From Planctomycetaceae bacterium (lineage in GTDB: Bacteria > Planctomycetota > Planctomycetia > Planctomycetales > Planctomycetaceae), in contig JAKFUG010000028.1 in assembly GCA_021732785.1 (NCBI GenBank), positions 55,589 through 119,588 on the forward strand: DNA of 64,000 bases, written 5' to 3'. Both the position numbers and the translations under genes were made by a program. The notes under the pieces are model-generated. The model saw only the letters and a list, made by a program, of their open reading frames with translations. It did no database searches and was not told the DNA's origin. Below, one piece after another: positions 28,508-37,765 of this stretch; positions within the stretch are counted from its first letter, which is position 1, and every line of letters starts with the position of its first letter.

Positions 28508-30043
28508 ATGTCATATCATCTTCTTGAAGTCATGGAACGGCTGGGACGCCCGCGCGTGCTGGTCGTCGGCGATTTGATCCTCGACCGCTACGTGTGGGGC
28601 GACGCTGAACGCATCAGCCAGGAAGCCCCCGTCATTCTGCTGCGGGAAGAACGGCAGGAAACACGCCTCGGCGGGGCGGCGAACGTCGCCCAAATGCTGC
28701 GCGGTCTCGACGCCGAAGTCGATCTCGCCGGTGTGATTGGAGCCGATGCCGATGGCCGGGCACTGGAGATGGACCTGCATCGCGCGGGCATCGGCAGCAA
28801 AACGGTGGTCGCCGATCCGAGTCGACCGACGACGGCCAAGGTCCGATTCATGGGCCGGGCACAATATCGACATCCGCATCAGATGCTGCGTGTTGACCGC
28901 GAAGTCCGGCATGCAATTTCCGGCGGAACGGTTCAGCAGATGTTGTCCGCATTGTTGCCGCGGTTAGGCGATTACTCGGCGATTCTCATTTCGGACTACG
29001 CCAAGGGTGTTTGTACCGCCGGGTTGTTGCGACCGTTGATTGAAGCCGCGCGCCGACGTGGTTTGCCGGTCGTTGTCGATCCCGCCGCCGGGGGCGATTA
29101 CAGCCTCTACGTTGGTGCGACCGGTGTGACACCGAACCGTTCGGAAACCTTCAAAGCCACTGGCCGCGAGATCAAATCGATCGAAGACGGTTACGCCGCC
29201 GGTAACCAGTTGGTGAAGCAGTTCAATTTGGACATGGCGTTCGTGACGCTCGACCGCGATGGGATTGTCCTGGCGCGGAAGGATGCCGAACCCGTTCACT
29301 TACCGACACGGCCGCGCGAAGTCTGCGATATTACCGGGGCCGGGGATATGGTCCTCGCCATGATCGGCGTCGGTCTTGCGGCGAATGTTGATCCCGTCGA
29401 CTTATGCCGACTCGCCAACGTCGCGGGCGGATTGGAAGTCGAACAGGTCGGCGTCGTGCCGATTCATCGCCAGGACATTCTCGGCGATCTCCTCCGCAAC
29501 TCGCGCACGGCCGAAAGCAAGGTCTGCTCGCTGCCCGATCTCGTACGGCACGTCACCACGCGCCGCAAAGCCGGGCACAAAGTCGTCCTGACGAATGGTT
29601 GTTTCGACCTGCTGCACGTCGGCCATGTGAGTTATCTGCAAGAAGCGGCCCGCGAAGGGGATTGCCTCATTGTCGCCGTCAACAGCGACGACAGCGTCCG
29701 GCGATTGGACAAAGCTCCCGACCGGCCGCTGTTCGATCAGGAATACCGTGCCCGCATGCTTGCCGGGTTGGAAGCGGTCGATTACGTCGTCGTGTTCGAC
29801 GAAGACACACCGCACGAAATCCTGCGGCAACTGCAACCGGATGTCCTCGTCAAAGGGGGCACGTACCGCGAAGACGAAATCGTCGGCCGCGAAGTCGTGT
29901 TGGCTTACGGCGGCCGCGTGAAGCCGTTGAGCATCACCGCCGGGGTCTCAACCACCGAAATCGTGCGGCGGCTGCGCGACAGCGAAGATGCGGCGATCAT
30001 TCGTTTGCCGGAACCGGTCACCGAACTACGGAAAGCCGGATGA
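28508..30043 (+). CDS. hldE: Bifunctional heptose kinase/adenylyltransferase (HldE-like)
   Basis: This is an ADP-heptose synthesis enzyme for the LPS inner core. The N-terminal PfkB/ribokinase domain (about 1-320) shows VVGDLILDRYV, RLGGAANVA and the anion hole/catalytic DITGAGDMV. The C-terminal nucleotidyltransferase domain (about 345-480) shows TNGCFDLLHVGHVSYL (HxGH) and VKGGTYREDEIVG. The ATG at 28508 is preferred, with AGGGA upstream; an ATG at 28496 is also possible. It overlaps waaF by 4 bp (ATGA) and begins a four-gene LPS-core operon. Confidence 0.94.
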   Translation: MSYHLLEVMERLGRPRVLVVGDLILDRYVWGDAERISQEAPVILLREERQETRLGGAANVAQMLRGLDAEVDLAGVIGADADGRALEMDLHRAGIGSKTVVADPSRPTTAKVRFMGRAQYRHPHQMLRVDREVRHAISGGTVQQMLSALLPRLGDYSAILISDYAKGVCTAGLLRPLIEAARRRGLPVVVDPAAGGDYSLYVGATGVTPNRSETFKATGREIKSIEDGYAAGNQLVKQFNLDMAFVTLDRDGIVLARKDAEPVHLPTRPREVCDITGAGDMVLAMIGVGLAANVDPVDLCRLANVAGGLEVEQVGVVPIHRQDILGDLLRNSRTAESKVCSLPDLVRHVTTRRKAGHKVVLTNGCFDLLHVGHVSYLQEAAREGDCLIVAVNSDDSVRRLDKAPDRPLFDQEYRARMLAGLEAVDYVVVFDEDTPHEILRQLQPDVLVKGGTYREDEIVGREVVLAYGGRVKPLSITAGVSTTEIVRRLRDSEDAAIIRLPEPVTELRKAG

Positions 30044-31080
30044 AACTCGCGGTGTTCCTGCCGAATTGGGTGGGAGACGCCGTGATGGCGACTCCGGCAT
30101 TGCGGTCATTGCGCACGGAGTTCCCGTACGCGGAAATCATCGGCGTGATGCGGCCGGTGATCGCCGATGTCCTCGAAGGAACGGGCTTGATCGATCGCCC
30201 GTTGCTTTACAACCCGCGCGGCAAGAATCCATCCCAACGCGGCTGGCCATTCTTGAAATCACTACGTGCCGAGAAGTGTGAAGCCGCGATTCTCTTCACG
30301 AACTCGTTGAGAACCGGTTGGCTGGCGTGGCGCTCCGGCGCGACGGAACGGATCGGCTTCGCGCGCGATCTGCGCGGCTGGTTGTTGACGAATCGATTGG
30401 TGCCGAAGTCGAAGTCGGTACCGAATCCCGTCATGGATGAATACAACCGTCTGGTCGAAGCCGCGGGATGTCGCACACTCAGTCGCACAATGGAACTGGC
30501 GATTTCTTCGGGCGATGCGGCTGCTCTCGAATCGTTCTGGGCGAAACATCCGGGTTTGAACCGGCAGCGGGTCGTCGTGTTCAACACCGGCGGGGCGTTT
30601 GGACCGGCGAAGAACTGGCCACGGGCGTCTTTCGCCGAGTTGGCTCAACGCATCGTGAAACAGACCGACCGCACCGTGCTGGTCGCTTGTGGACCCGGCG
30701 AACGGGACGACGCGCAGGCCATCGTCGCGGCAGCACAATCCCCGCGTGTGGTGACCGTCGCCGATGAACCGCTCACCATCGGCCTCACGAAAGCCGTGGT
30801 GAAACACGCCGAGTTGATGGTCACCACCGATTCCGGCCCGCGCCATTTCGCCGCCGCGTTCGGCGTTCCGGTGATTACGCTCTTCGGCCCGACGCACATC
30901 GCATGGAGCGAAACATCCTTCCCGCGCGCGATTCACTTACAGGAAGAAATCGCCTGCGGCCCCTGTCAGCAGCGGACGTGCCCCCTGGGTGACCACCGCT
31001 GCATGCGCGACTTAAGCGTCGACCGTGTGTTCCGGACAGTGATGAGTCAACTGTCACGTCAACAACAGAGCGCCGCATAA
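30040..31080 (+). CDS. waaF: ADP-heptose:LPS heptosyltransferase (WaaF-like)
   Basis: The 346-residue GT9 enzyme begins MKLAVFLPNWVGDAVMATPAL, the family hallmark, and contains FNTGGAFGPAKNWP (acceptor/ADP-heptose region), TTDSGPRHFAAAFGVP and the C-terminal LFGPTHIAWSE. It adds heptose to the inner core at the cytoplasmic face of the inner membrane. It is translationally coupled to hldE, which makes its donor. A longer frame upstream in the same phase overlaps hldE and is not coding. Confidence 0.93.
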   Translation: MKLAVFLPNWVGDAVMATPALRSLRTEFPYAEIIGVMRPVIADVLEGTGLIDRPLLYNPRGKNPSQRGWPFLKSLRAEKCEAAILFTNSLRTGWLAWRSGATERIGFARDLRGWLLTNRLVPKSKSVPNPVMDEYNRLVEAAGCRTLSRTMELAISSGDAAALESFWAKHPGLNRQRVVVFNTGGAFGPAKNWPRASFAELAQRIVKQTDRTVLVACGPGERDDAQAIVAAAQSPRVVTVADEPLTIGLTKAVVKHAELMVTTDSGPRHFAAAFGVPVITLFGPTHIAWSETSFPRAIHLQEEIACGPCQQRTCPLGDHRCMRDLSVDRVFRTVMSQLSRQQQSAA

Positions 31081-31081
31081 T

Positions 31082-31193
31082 GGCGAGCGGGGGGACGTGA
31101 GTCCCCCCGGTGATTCCGTATTTGTATTCGATCACTTGTTCCATCCATCGACGAAATCTCATCACCGGGGGGACTGACGTCCCCCCGCTCGCC
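31082..31193. repeat. Long inverted repeat inside the LPS-core operon
   Basis: Arms of 32 bp (31082-31113 and 31162-31193) match with one mismatch and are separated by 48 bp. Each arm can itself fold, because it contains GGGGGGACGTGAGTCCCCCC. It fills the waaF to glycosyltransferase gap and could modulate read-through. Confidence 0.85.
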
Positions 31194-31207
31194 AAGTGGA
31201 AATGACC

Positions 31208-32353
31208 ATGCGGATCGCCGTGGTTCGTCGAGAATGCTCGCTGAAGAAGGCCGGTGCCGAGCGGTACTGCGTCAATCTGTTCCGACAACTGCAAAAGCTG
31301 GGACACGACGTCACCGTCGTCGGTGAAGCGATCGATGAAGAACTCCGGAAAGAAGTCGCATTCCTGCCGGTGACCGTGAATCGCCTGACGTCGTGGACGA
31401 AGAACCAATCGTTCGCGGAGAACTGTGCGACGCTCGTCCGGCAGCACGGCTTCGATGTTGTCCACGGCCTGTCGCGCGTCGATGGTCTCGACACGTATCG
31501 CCTCACCGATCCGCTGCAAACGCATTGGGTCAACGTCTATTACCGGCAGCCGTGGAACCGCTGGCTGCAAACGTGGAACCCGCGACACCGGGCGATTTTC
31601 GCCATCGAAAAACGACTCTTCGGCAATACCGGCCCGCGGCGAATCATCGTGCAATCACAACTCGATGCCCGATTGTTGCGCGAATACTTCGGTGTTCCTG
31701 AAGAACGCATCCGTCGGGTCTGCAACGGGGTCGATACCACGCTGTTTCATCCCGGTGATGGAACGGATCGCCACACCGTGCGCGAGGAACTTGGTCTCGC
31801 CGCCGAGCAACCGCTGCTGGTGTTTGCCTCGATGGATTTCCGCCGTAAGGGACTCGGTTCCCTCTTCGCGGCGATGCGGCAATTGCGGTGTCGGGACGCC
31901 GCGCTCGTGATCCTCGGCAACGGTGACATCCGCCGTTATCAACAGATTGCCAAACAGCAGGGTGTTGAGAAGCGGGTTCATTTTCTCGGTCGGCAATCGG
32001 GCATGGCGAAGTTCTATCGCGCGGGCGATGTCTTCGTGCTGCCGACGATTTATGAACCGTTTCCGAACGTGAATCTCGAAGCGATGGCGTGCGGCACGCC
32101 GGTCGTCACCACGGCGACGGCGGGGGGCGCGGACATCGTGCAGGATGGCGTCAACGGGTACGTCGTTCCGGACGCGTGGTCGATTCCCGATCTCACGGCG
32201 CGGATCGACACCTTACTCGCATTGTCATTCACACAACGGCAAACGATGTCCGCGGCGTGTCGGGCCACCGCATTGCAGTTCCCCGTCGAACGGAATGCCC
32301 GGGAAACGGTCGCGGTTCTGGAGGAGGCGTGGCGTGAAAAATTTCGCGTTTGA
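31208..32353 (+). CDS. Glycosyltransferase family 4 (WaaG-like)
   Basis: The 381-residue GT-B enzyme starts MRIAVVRRECSLKKAGAERYCVN, close to LPS core glucosyltransferase WaaG. It contains the acceptor-side HGLSRVDGLDTY, VCNGVDTTLFHP at the domain junction, and the donor-binding EX7E-type YEPFPNVNLEAMACGTPVV. The ATG at 31208 (GGAA 8 nt upstream) is chosen over in-frame GTG and ATG codons just before it. Its end overlaps the next gene by 20 bp. Confidence 0.88.
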   Translation: MRIAVVRRECSLKKAGAERYCVNLFRQLQKLGHDVTVVGEAIDEELRKEVAFLPVTVNRLTSWTKNQSFAENCATLVRQHGFDVVHGLSRVDGLDTYRLTDPLQTHWVNVYYRQPWNRWLQTWNPRHRAIFAIEKRLFGNTGPRRIIVQSQLDARLLREYFGVPEERIRRVCNGVDTTLFHPGDGTDRHTVREELGLAAEQPLLVFASMDFRRKGLGSLFAAMRQLRCRDAALVILGNGDIRRYQQIAKQQGVEKRVHFLGRQSGMAKFYRAGDVFVLPTIYEPFPNVNLEAMACGTPVVTTATAGGADIVQDGVNGYVVPDAWSIPDLTARIDTLLALSFTQRQTMSAACRATALQFPVERNARETVAVLEEAWREKFRV

Positions 32354-33125
32354 CCGCTGGGACCACGGGCGGCTGCTCGTGAATCACGACTTTGCGGCCC
32401 TCTTTCAGTCGGCGAAGTGGAATACGTTCGTCGCCGTGTGGGAAGCGACCGCACAAGCCGCCGTGGCGAAGGATGCCGGGACGGAGCGCGTCACCTGTCG
32501 CTTCGAATTGCCGGGACCGAATGGACCGCAGGCGTTCTACATCAAACGGCACTGTGCGGCGTCGTTGTACGAGACGATCAAACCGCTGCTGCAAGGCCGC
32601 GTGCCGTGCCTCGGAGCGAAGGTCGAATGGGATGGTTTGCTCGCGTTCCATGCCGCGGGCTTGGCGACGATGTTGCCGGTGGCGCTGGGGCAGGGCGGTA
32701 GCGAATCGTTCCTCATCACCGCCGAGTTGCAGGGCTGCACGAAGCTCTCGGAATGTCCGGCAGACGAGCAAACGGACTGGGTGGTCCCCGTCGCGGAAGT
32801 CGCCCGCCAGATGCACCGTGCGGGCTTGCATCATCAGGATTTTTACCTCGGCCATCTGTTACGCCCGAACGATCATGACGGCCCGATTCACATCATCGAT
32901 CTCGGTCGCGTGCAGAAACACAGCCCGTGGTTTGCTCGGCGATGGATTGTGAAAGACCTCGCGCAGCTAAACTTCTCGGCGAAGTCCGCGCGCGCCACCG
33001 ACCGGCTGCGGTTCTGGCAGGCGTATCAGGGGCGACCGCTATCGGGCGGTGACAAAACGCTGATTCGCCGCATCCTCAGCAAGACCGCGCGCATCGCCCG
33101 GCACTCGCGGAAGAACGGGTTGTAG
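32334..33125 (+). CDS. LPS core kinase (InaA/RfaP-like)
   Basis: The 263-residue eukaryotic-like kinase fold protein has an ATP-anchoring Lys in FYIKRH, a catalytic loop HHQDFYLGHLL and a metal motif HIIDLGRVQ (DLG for DFG), the pattern of Kdo/heptose kinases. It starts at a GTG with GGAGG 8 nt upstream, inside the end of the glycosyltransferase gene. It is last in the LPS-core operon and is followed by a strong hairpin. The likely substrate is an inner-core heptose or Kdo. Confidence 0.86.
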   Translation: MKNFAFDRWDHGRLLVNHDFAALFQSAKWNTFVAVWEATAQAAVAKDAGTERVTCRFELPGPNGPQAFYIKRHCAASLYETIKPLLQGRVPCLGAKVEWDGLLAFHAAGLATMLPVALGQGGSESFLITAELQGCTKLSECPADEQTDWVVPVAEVARQMHRAGLHHQDFYLGHLLRPNDHDGPIHIIDLGRVQKHSPWFARRWIVKDLAQLNFSAKSARATDRLRFWQAYQGRPLSGGDKTLIRRILSKTARIARHSRKNGL

Positions 33126-33131
33126 AGGATT

Positions 33132-33163
33132 GCACCCCGGCTGCTCGGAAGCAGCCGGGGTGC
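33132..33163. terminator. Terminator-like palindrome, shared with 40843
   Basis: The stem GCACCCCGGCTGCT / AGCAGCCGGGGTGC with a 4-nt loop lies 6 bp after the kinase stop. The 32-bp unit is identical, in reverse complement, to 40843-40874. Confidence 0.85.
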
Positions 33164-33282
33164 GACTCTTCCCGGCAACAGGAGTCTCCCGTCGTCTCCA
33201 CTGGACGGCCGCGGGGTTGAATGCGAGAATGTTGATGTGTCCTCGAAGACACATGGCCTTCCCGCCTGCCGAGTCCCGCCGT

Positions 33283-35889
33283 ATGAACAGTTTCTTCCGC
33301 TCACCACTGGTGATGGCCTTTTCGCTGGTCGTGACAACCTCGTATGCCGCGGACTCGCCCCTCTTTGAAAAAGACGTGCGGCCGATTCTGAAGGCGCACT
33401 GCTGGCATTGTCACGGCGAGGAAGATCAGCACGAGGGCAAACTCGATACCCGCCTGGCTCGCTTCCTGTTCAAGGGGGGCGAGACCGGATCGTCCATCGT
33501 TGCGGGCGATTCAAAGGCCAGTTTGCTGATTCAACGTGTCGTCTCGGGAGAGATGCCCCCCGGGAAGAAAAAACTGTCGCCGCGCGAGTTGGACATCCTC
33601 ACGCAATGGGTCGCGACCGGGGCGAAGACCGCGCGGCCGGAACCCGAGATGCTGGCGGACGGGGACACGTTCACCGACGAAGAGCGCTCGCACTGGTCGT
33701 TCCAGCCGATTCAACGTCCATTGCTTCCTGTCGTGAAACAAACCGAGTTGATCCGCACGCCGGTCGATCCGTTTCTGCTCGCGAAACTCGAATCGTACAA
33801 GGTGAGTTATGGGCCGGAAGCCGAACGGGTGACGCTCATCCGTCGGCTTTCATTCGATCTCACCGGATTGCCGCCCACGCCCGCCGCGGTGGATCGGTTC
33901 CTGCAGGACGACAGTCCGGATGCCTACGAGCGGCTGGTGGGTGAGTTCCTCGCCTCGCCGCACTATGGTGAACGCTGGGGCCGCCACTGGCTCGATGTCG
34001 CGGGGTACGCCGACAGCGATGGCTATGCGGAACAGGACCTCGAACGGAAGTGGGCCTACCGGTACCGCGATTATGTCGTGCGGTCCTTCAACGGCGATAA
34101 ACCGTGGAATGAATTCCTCATCGAGCAGATCGCCGGGGATGAACTGCTCGCGCCGCCGTATGCGAATCTGTCTCCCGAACAAGCCGACTATTTGATTGCC
34201 ACGGGTTATCTGCGGATGGGGCCCGACGGTACCGGAGCCGGCGGTGTCGACCAAAACGTGGCACGCAACGAAGTCGTCGCGGAGACGATCAAGATCGTCT
34301 CGACTTCGGTGCTGGGGCTGACTGTCGGGTGTGCCCAGTGTCATGCCCACCGGTATGACCCGATTGCGCACGCCGATTATTACCGGCTGAGGGCGCTGTT
34401 CGAACCAGCGTACGACTGGAAGAACTGGCGGGCACCGAACGCCCGCTTGGTTTCGCTCTGGTCCGATGCGACACGGACTGAAGCCGCCGCGGCCGAAGCC
34501 GAGTTTCAACAAGTCACGAAAGACCGGACGGCGGCTCTCGATATCATCGTGCAGGAAACGTTTGACCGCGAGCTGGCCAAGCTCCCCGCGGAGACGCAAC
34601 CCCTTGCAAAAGAAGCCCGCGAAACGGCTGCGGACAAACGGACCGACGCGCACAGGCAGCTCATCAAGGAATACCCGTTCCTCAACGTCGACCGCGGCTC
34701 GGTCTACCTGTATCTCCCCGATCGGCTTACCAAATTCAACAAGGAGTGGGACGAAAAACAGGCCGGTGTGAAGCAAAAACGTCCCGCCGATGATTTCGTG
34801 CAATGCCTGACGGAAGTCCCCGGTCAAACCCCGCCGACGAAACTCTTCTCCCGCGGTGACTTCAATCAGCCGCGGCAGGACGTCGGCCCCGGCGAACTCG
34901 CCGTCCTCAATCGCACCGGCTTTGATATCCCCGGCGACGACCCGGCATTGCCCACCAGCGGCCGCCGTTTGGCGTATGCCCGGTATCTGACGAACGGCCG
35001 GCATCCACTGACCGCACGTGTCATCGTGAATCGCCTCTGGATGCACCATTTTGGCCGCGGTCTCGTGGGCACGCCCGGCGAGTTCGGGGCGCTCGGTGAA
35101 AAACCGTCGCATCCGGAATTGCTCGATTGGCTGGCTACGGATTTCATGGACCACGGCTGGCAAGTGAAGCGTCTGCATCGGCAGATCGTCCTGTCGACGG
35201 CTTATCGGCAAGCATCGACACGGCGCGATGAGCTCGATGCGATTGATCCCGAAAATCGTCTGCTGGGACGCATGTCCGTACGGCGTCTCGAAGCGGAATC
35301 GGTTCGTGATTCGTTGCTCGCGCTGACCGGAAAACTCTCCGACAAGATGTATGGCCCGCCGGTGGCCGTCACGCCGGATGAAGTCGGACAGATCGTTGTT
35401 GGCGTCGACACACGCGATTCCGCCGGGCGACCGACAGGGAAGAACGTCGGTATCGGCGAGGATGAATTTCGTCGCAGCCTGTACGTGCAATTTCGCCGGT
35501 CGATGCCGTTGAGCATGCTGGAACCGTTCGATGCGCCGGTGATGTCGCCGAATTGCGAACAGCGCGCATCGTCCACCGTGGCCCCGCAATCGCTGTTATT
35601 GATGAACAGCGAATTCGTCGTCGATCAGACTTTCTCCATGGCTGATCGTGTGCGTTTGGAAGCCGGCGATGATCTCCCGGCGCAGGTCTCTCTCGCCTGG
35701 CGATGGGCGTTCGCGCGAACGCCGACGGACACCGAACGGAACGCGGGGGCGGGATTCCTCGCCGATCAAACCACAACGCTGGCTGCGACCACCGCGAACG
35801 AGAAAAACAAGCCCGATCCCGCTCGATTGGCGCTCGCCAACTTGTTCCACGCGCTCGTCAGCGCGAACGGGTTTCTCTACGTCGATTGA
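33283..35889 (+). CDS. PSD1/PSCyt cytochrome-domain protein (DUF1549/DUF1553)
   Basis: The 868-residue exported planctomycete-specific protein has a signal peptide (FFRSPLVMAFSLVVTTSYA). A PSCyt1 c-type haem domain carries CWHCH at 40-44 and KxEMPP-like GEMPPGKK. The DUF1549 domain (WGRHWLDVAGYADSDGY) and a second CxxCH-like site (GCAQCHAHRYDP) follow, then the DUF1553 C-terminal domain (TARVIVNRLWMHHFGRGLV, SSTVAPQSLLLMNSEFV). The family is usually paired with a DUF1501 sulfatase-like gene, which is missing next door. It probably acts in the periplasm; the substrate is unknown. The ATG at 33283 gives the best signal peptide; one at 33253 is possible. Confidence 0.93.
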   Translation: MNSFFRSPLVMAFSLVVTTSYAADSPLFEKDVRPILKAHCWHCHGEEDQHEGKLDTRLARFLFKGGETGSSIVAGDSKASLLIQRVVSGEMPPGKKKLSPRELDILTQWVATGAKTARPEPEMLADGDTFTDEERSHWSFQPIQRPLLPVVKQTELIRTPVDPFLLAKLESYKVSYGPEAERVTLIRRLSFDLTGLPPTPAAVDRFLQDDSPDAYERLVGEFLASPHYGERWGRHWLDVAGYADSDGYAEQDLERKWAYRYRDYVVRSFNGDKPWNEFLIEQIAGDELLAPPYANLSPEQADYLIATGYLRMGPDGTGAGGVDQNVARNEVVAETIKIVSTSVLGLTVGCAQCHAHRYDPIAHADYYRLRALFEPAYDWKNWRAPNARLVSLWSDATRTEAAAAEAEFQQVTKDRTAALDIIVQETFDRELAKLPAETQPLAKEARETAADKRTDAHRQLIKEYPFLNVDRGSVYLYLPDRLTKFNKEWDEKQAGVKQKRPADDFVQCLTEVPGQTPPTKLFSRGDFNQPRQDVGPGELAVLNRTGFDIPGDDPALPTSGRRLAYARYLTNGRHPLTARVIVNRLWMHHFGRGLVGTPGEFGALGEKPSHPELLDWLATDFMDHGWQVKRLHRQIVLSTAYRQASTRRDELDAIDPENRLLGRMSVRRLEAESVRDSLLALTGKLSDKMYGPPVAVTPDEVGQIVVGVDTRDSAGRPTGKNVGIGEDEFRRSLYVQFRRSMPLSMLEPFDAPVMSPNCEQRASSTVAPQSLLLMNSEFVVDQTFSMADRVRLEAGDDLPAQVSLAWRWAFARTPTDTERNAGAGFLADQTTTLAATTANEKNKPDPARLALANLFHALVSANGFLYVD

Positions 35890-36109
35890 CCGACAATCCC
35901 CGCAAAATCGTTACGACTGCACTGCCACGCGCGAGTTGTCGTGCGAAATTTCCACCCCGTCTGCTGTGTTCCGGCAACACGTTCTAGATTTCAGCGTGGA
36001 GTCATCCACTCGTTGCGTATGATCGGGAGCATGTCCGGCACTTTGCGGACTTCGACGCCCACGCTGCGGTTTGGTGACGAGTCGCTGAGTGCTGATTGAG
36101 GACGCAGGC

Positions 36110-37702
36110 ATGAGCAGTACGCTGGTGGAACAGCCGCCCGTGGAAGCACCGCCGGAAGAGCAGAACGAACGTCATCAGATGGACCTGTCGCTGCTGGAAG
36201 ACCGTGTCCCGAATGAATGGAAATCGACCCGGCGGTTGACCGCCTGCGTGGTCGTGCTCGGCGTCATTTTCTTCTATTTCTGCTTGAAACCGCTGTGGCA
36301 CACCGATCTGTGGGGCCACTTGTCTTATGGCAAACTGATCGCCACGACGCGAACGCTGCCGACGACCGAACCGTTGATGCCCCTGTCCAAGGGGGAGCCG
36401 ATGGTGGACTCGGCGTGGCTCAGTCAATTGATCGGGTACTGGACGATTTCGTCGTTCGGTTATGCCGGCATGCAGGGACTTTCTGCGTTGTGCATCACGG
36501 CCGCCGCGGGGTTGTTGCTGCATCGATCGCTGATGCGAACACGGAGTTTGTTCTTCGCGATGACGGCGTTAATCGCCTTCCTGTGGCTCGATTGGGCCCC
36601 GCTGGTGGTGGTTCGTCCGCAGCTCGCGGGGTTGGTTTGTTTTCTGATCCTGCTCCACCGCACGACGAGTCGGCAGCCGCGCGCCGCCGACTGGGTGTTG
36701 ATTCCACTACTCCACACACTGTGGGCCAATCTGCACGGTTCGTTCCTCGTCGGCGTGGCATGGCTCGGAGCGTTGGCGCTGGGGCGGGCCCTTGATCTCG
36801 TCCGCCGTTCGGGGACGCTGCGCAGCCTCACTCATGATCAAACCGTGCGGCGGTTGTTCGTGTGGTGCGAATTGGCTGCCGCAGCCGCATTGATCAATCC
36901 CTACTGCATCGGTCTCTATGGGGAAGTCCTGTCCTTCGGACAGCAAGCCAATCTCGCCTCGCTGACGGAATGGCAAGTCCTCGATGTCCGCAGCCCGCAC
37001 GGCATGATCTTCATCGCGACGATTGTGGTGCTCGTGGGACTGTACCGCATCACCCCCCGGCGGGTGGCCAGTTGGGAAGTCCTGACGCTTGTTGGCTTAT
37101 CAATCGCCAGCTTGTGGAGCGCCCGGTTCATGGTGTGGTGGGCACCCGTCGCGGCCTTGTTGCTGGTGACGCATGCCCGGGCCTCCCTGCATCGCTGGAT
37201 GCCGTGGCAAGCCAGTCTTGCGCCGTCACCCCGGACGGGCAAATGGTCGCTGGTCTCGGTCGGGTTAGCGTGGATTTTCTTCGCCTACAGTCCGCTGGGG
37301 ATGCGGGTGATGCACCATCGCGAACCCGCGGGGGATCGCGCGTTATCGAGTTTCACGCCGATCGCCGCCGTGAACTATCTCAAAGACCATCCGCCGCAGG
37401 GGCAGGTCTTCAACACCTACGAATGGGGCGACTACCTGCAATGGGCCGGACCCGAAGGCGTGCAGATTTTTCTGAACTCGCACGCGCATCTGGTGCCGCG
37501 GGATGTCTGGCTGCACTACCTGCAAGTCATCGGGGAAGCCGACGGCTGGGCGGATATTCTCGATCGTTACGGCGTCAATGCCATCCTGCTCGATCATCTC
37601 AACCGGAACGGACTCATCAAGCGGTTGAAGGACGATCCCAAGTGGAAGATTGGCTACGACGACAAACTCGCGATTGTCTTCGTCCGCCGCAAACCCATTT
37701 GA
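36110..37702 (+). CDS. Large multi-pass membrane protein, possible GT-C type
   Basis: The 530-residue protein has about ten hydrophobic segments after a charged N-terminal tail, and a soluble C-terminal domain of ~100 residues (FNTYEWGDYLQWAGPEGVQIFLNSHAHLVP, RYGVNAILLDHLNRNGLIKRL). The order of an acidic loop (WHTDLWGHLSYG), membrane helices and a soluble C-terminal domain resembles GT-C glycosyltransferase-like proteins common in planctomycetes. The start at 36110 has GAGG 8 nt upstream. No substrate can be named. Confidence 0.72.
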   Translation: MSSTLVEQPPVEAPPEEQNERHQMDLSLLEDRVPNEWKSTRRLTACVVVLGVIFFYFCLKPLWHTDLWGHLSYGKLIATTRTLPTTEPLMPLSKGEPMVDSAWLSQLIGYWTISSFGYAGMQGLSALCITAAAGLLLHRSLMRTRSLFFAMTALIAFLWLDWAPLVVVRPQLAGLVCFLILLHRTTSRQPRAADWVLIPLLHTLWANLHGSFLVGVAWLGALALGRALDLVRRSGTLRSLTHDQTVRRLFVWCELAAAAALINPYCIGLYGEVLSFGQQANLASLTEWQVLDVRSPHGMIFIATIVVLVGLYRITPRRVASWEVLTLVGLSIASLWSARFMVWWAPVAALLLVTHARASLHRWMPWQASLAPSPRTGKWSLVSVGLAWIFFAYSPLGMRVMHHREPAGDRALSSFTPIAAVNYLKDHPPQGQVFNTYEWGDYLQWAGPEGVQIFLNSHAHLVPRDVWLHYLQVIGEADGWADILDRYGVNAILLDHLNRNGLIKRLKDDPKWKIGYDDKLAIVFVRRKPI

Positions 37703-37714
37703 AATAAACCCACA

Positions 37715-37747
37715 GAAGCCCAGGGATTCTTATCCCTGGGTCTCTTC
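37715..37747. repeat. REP-like palindrome, copy C
   Basis: A 33-bp unit starting GAAGCCCAGGGATTC and ending ATCCCTGGGTCTCTTC, 12 bp after the membrane-protein stop. It is the same family as 12356, 44307 and 55345. Confidence 0.88.
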
Positions 37748-37765
37748 ATACCGAGATCACGCATC

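Noticed and set aside
33850..35589. 579-codon minus-strand frame opposite the PSD1 gene
   Set aside because: It is antisense to a gene with clear domains; no start signal or resemblance.
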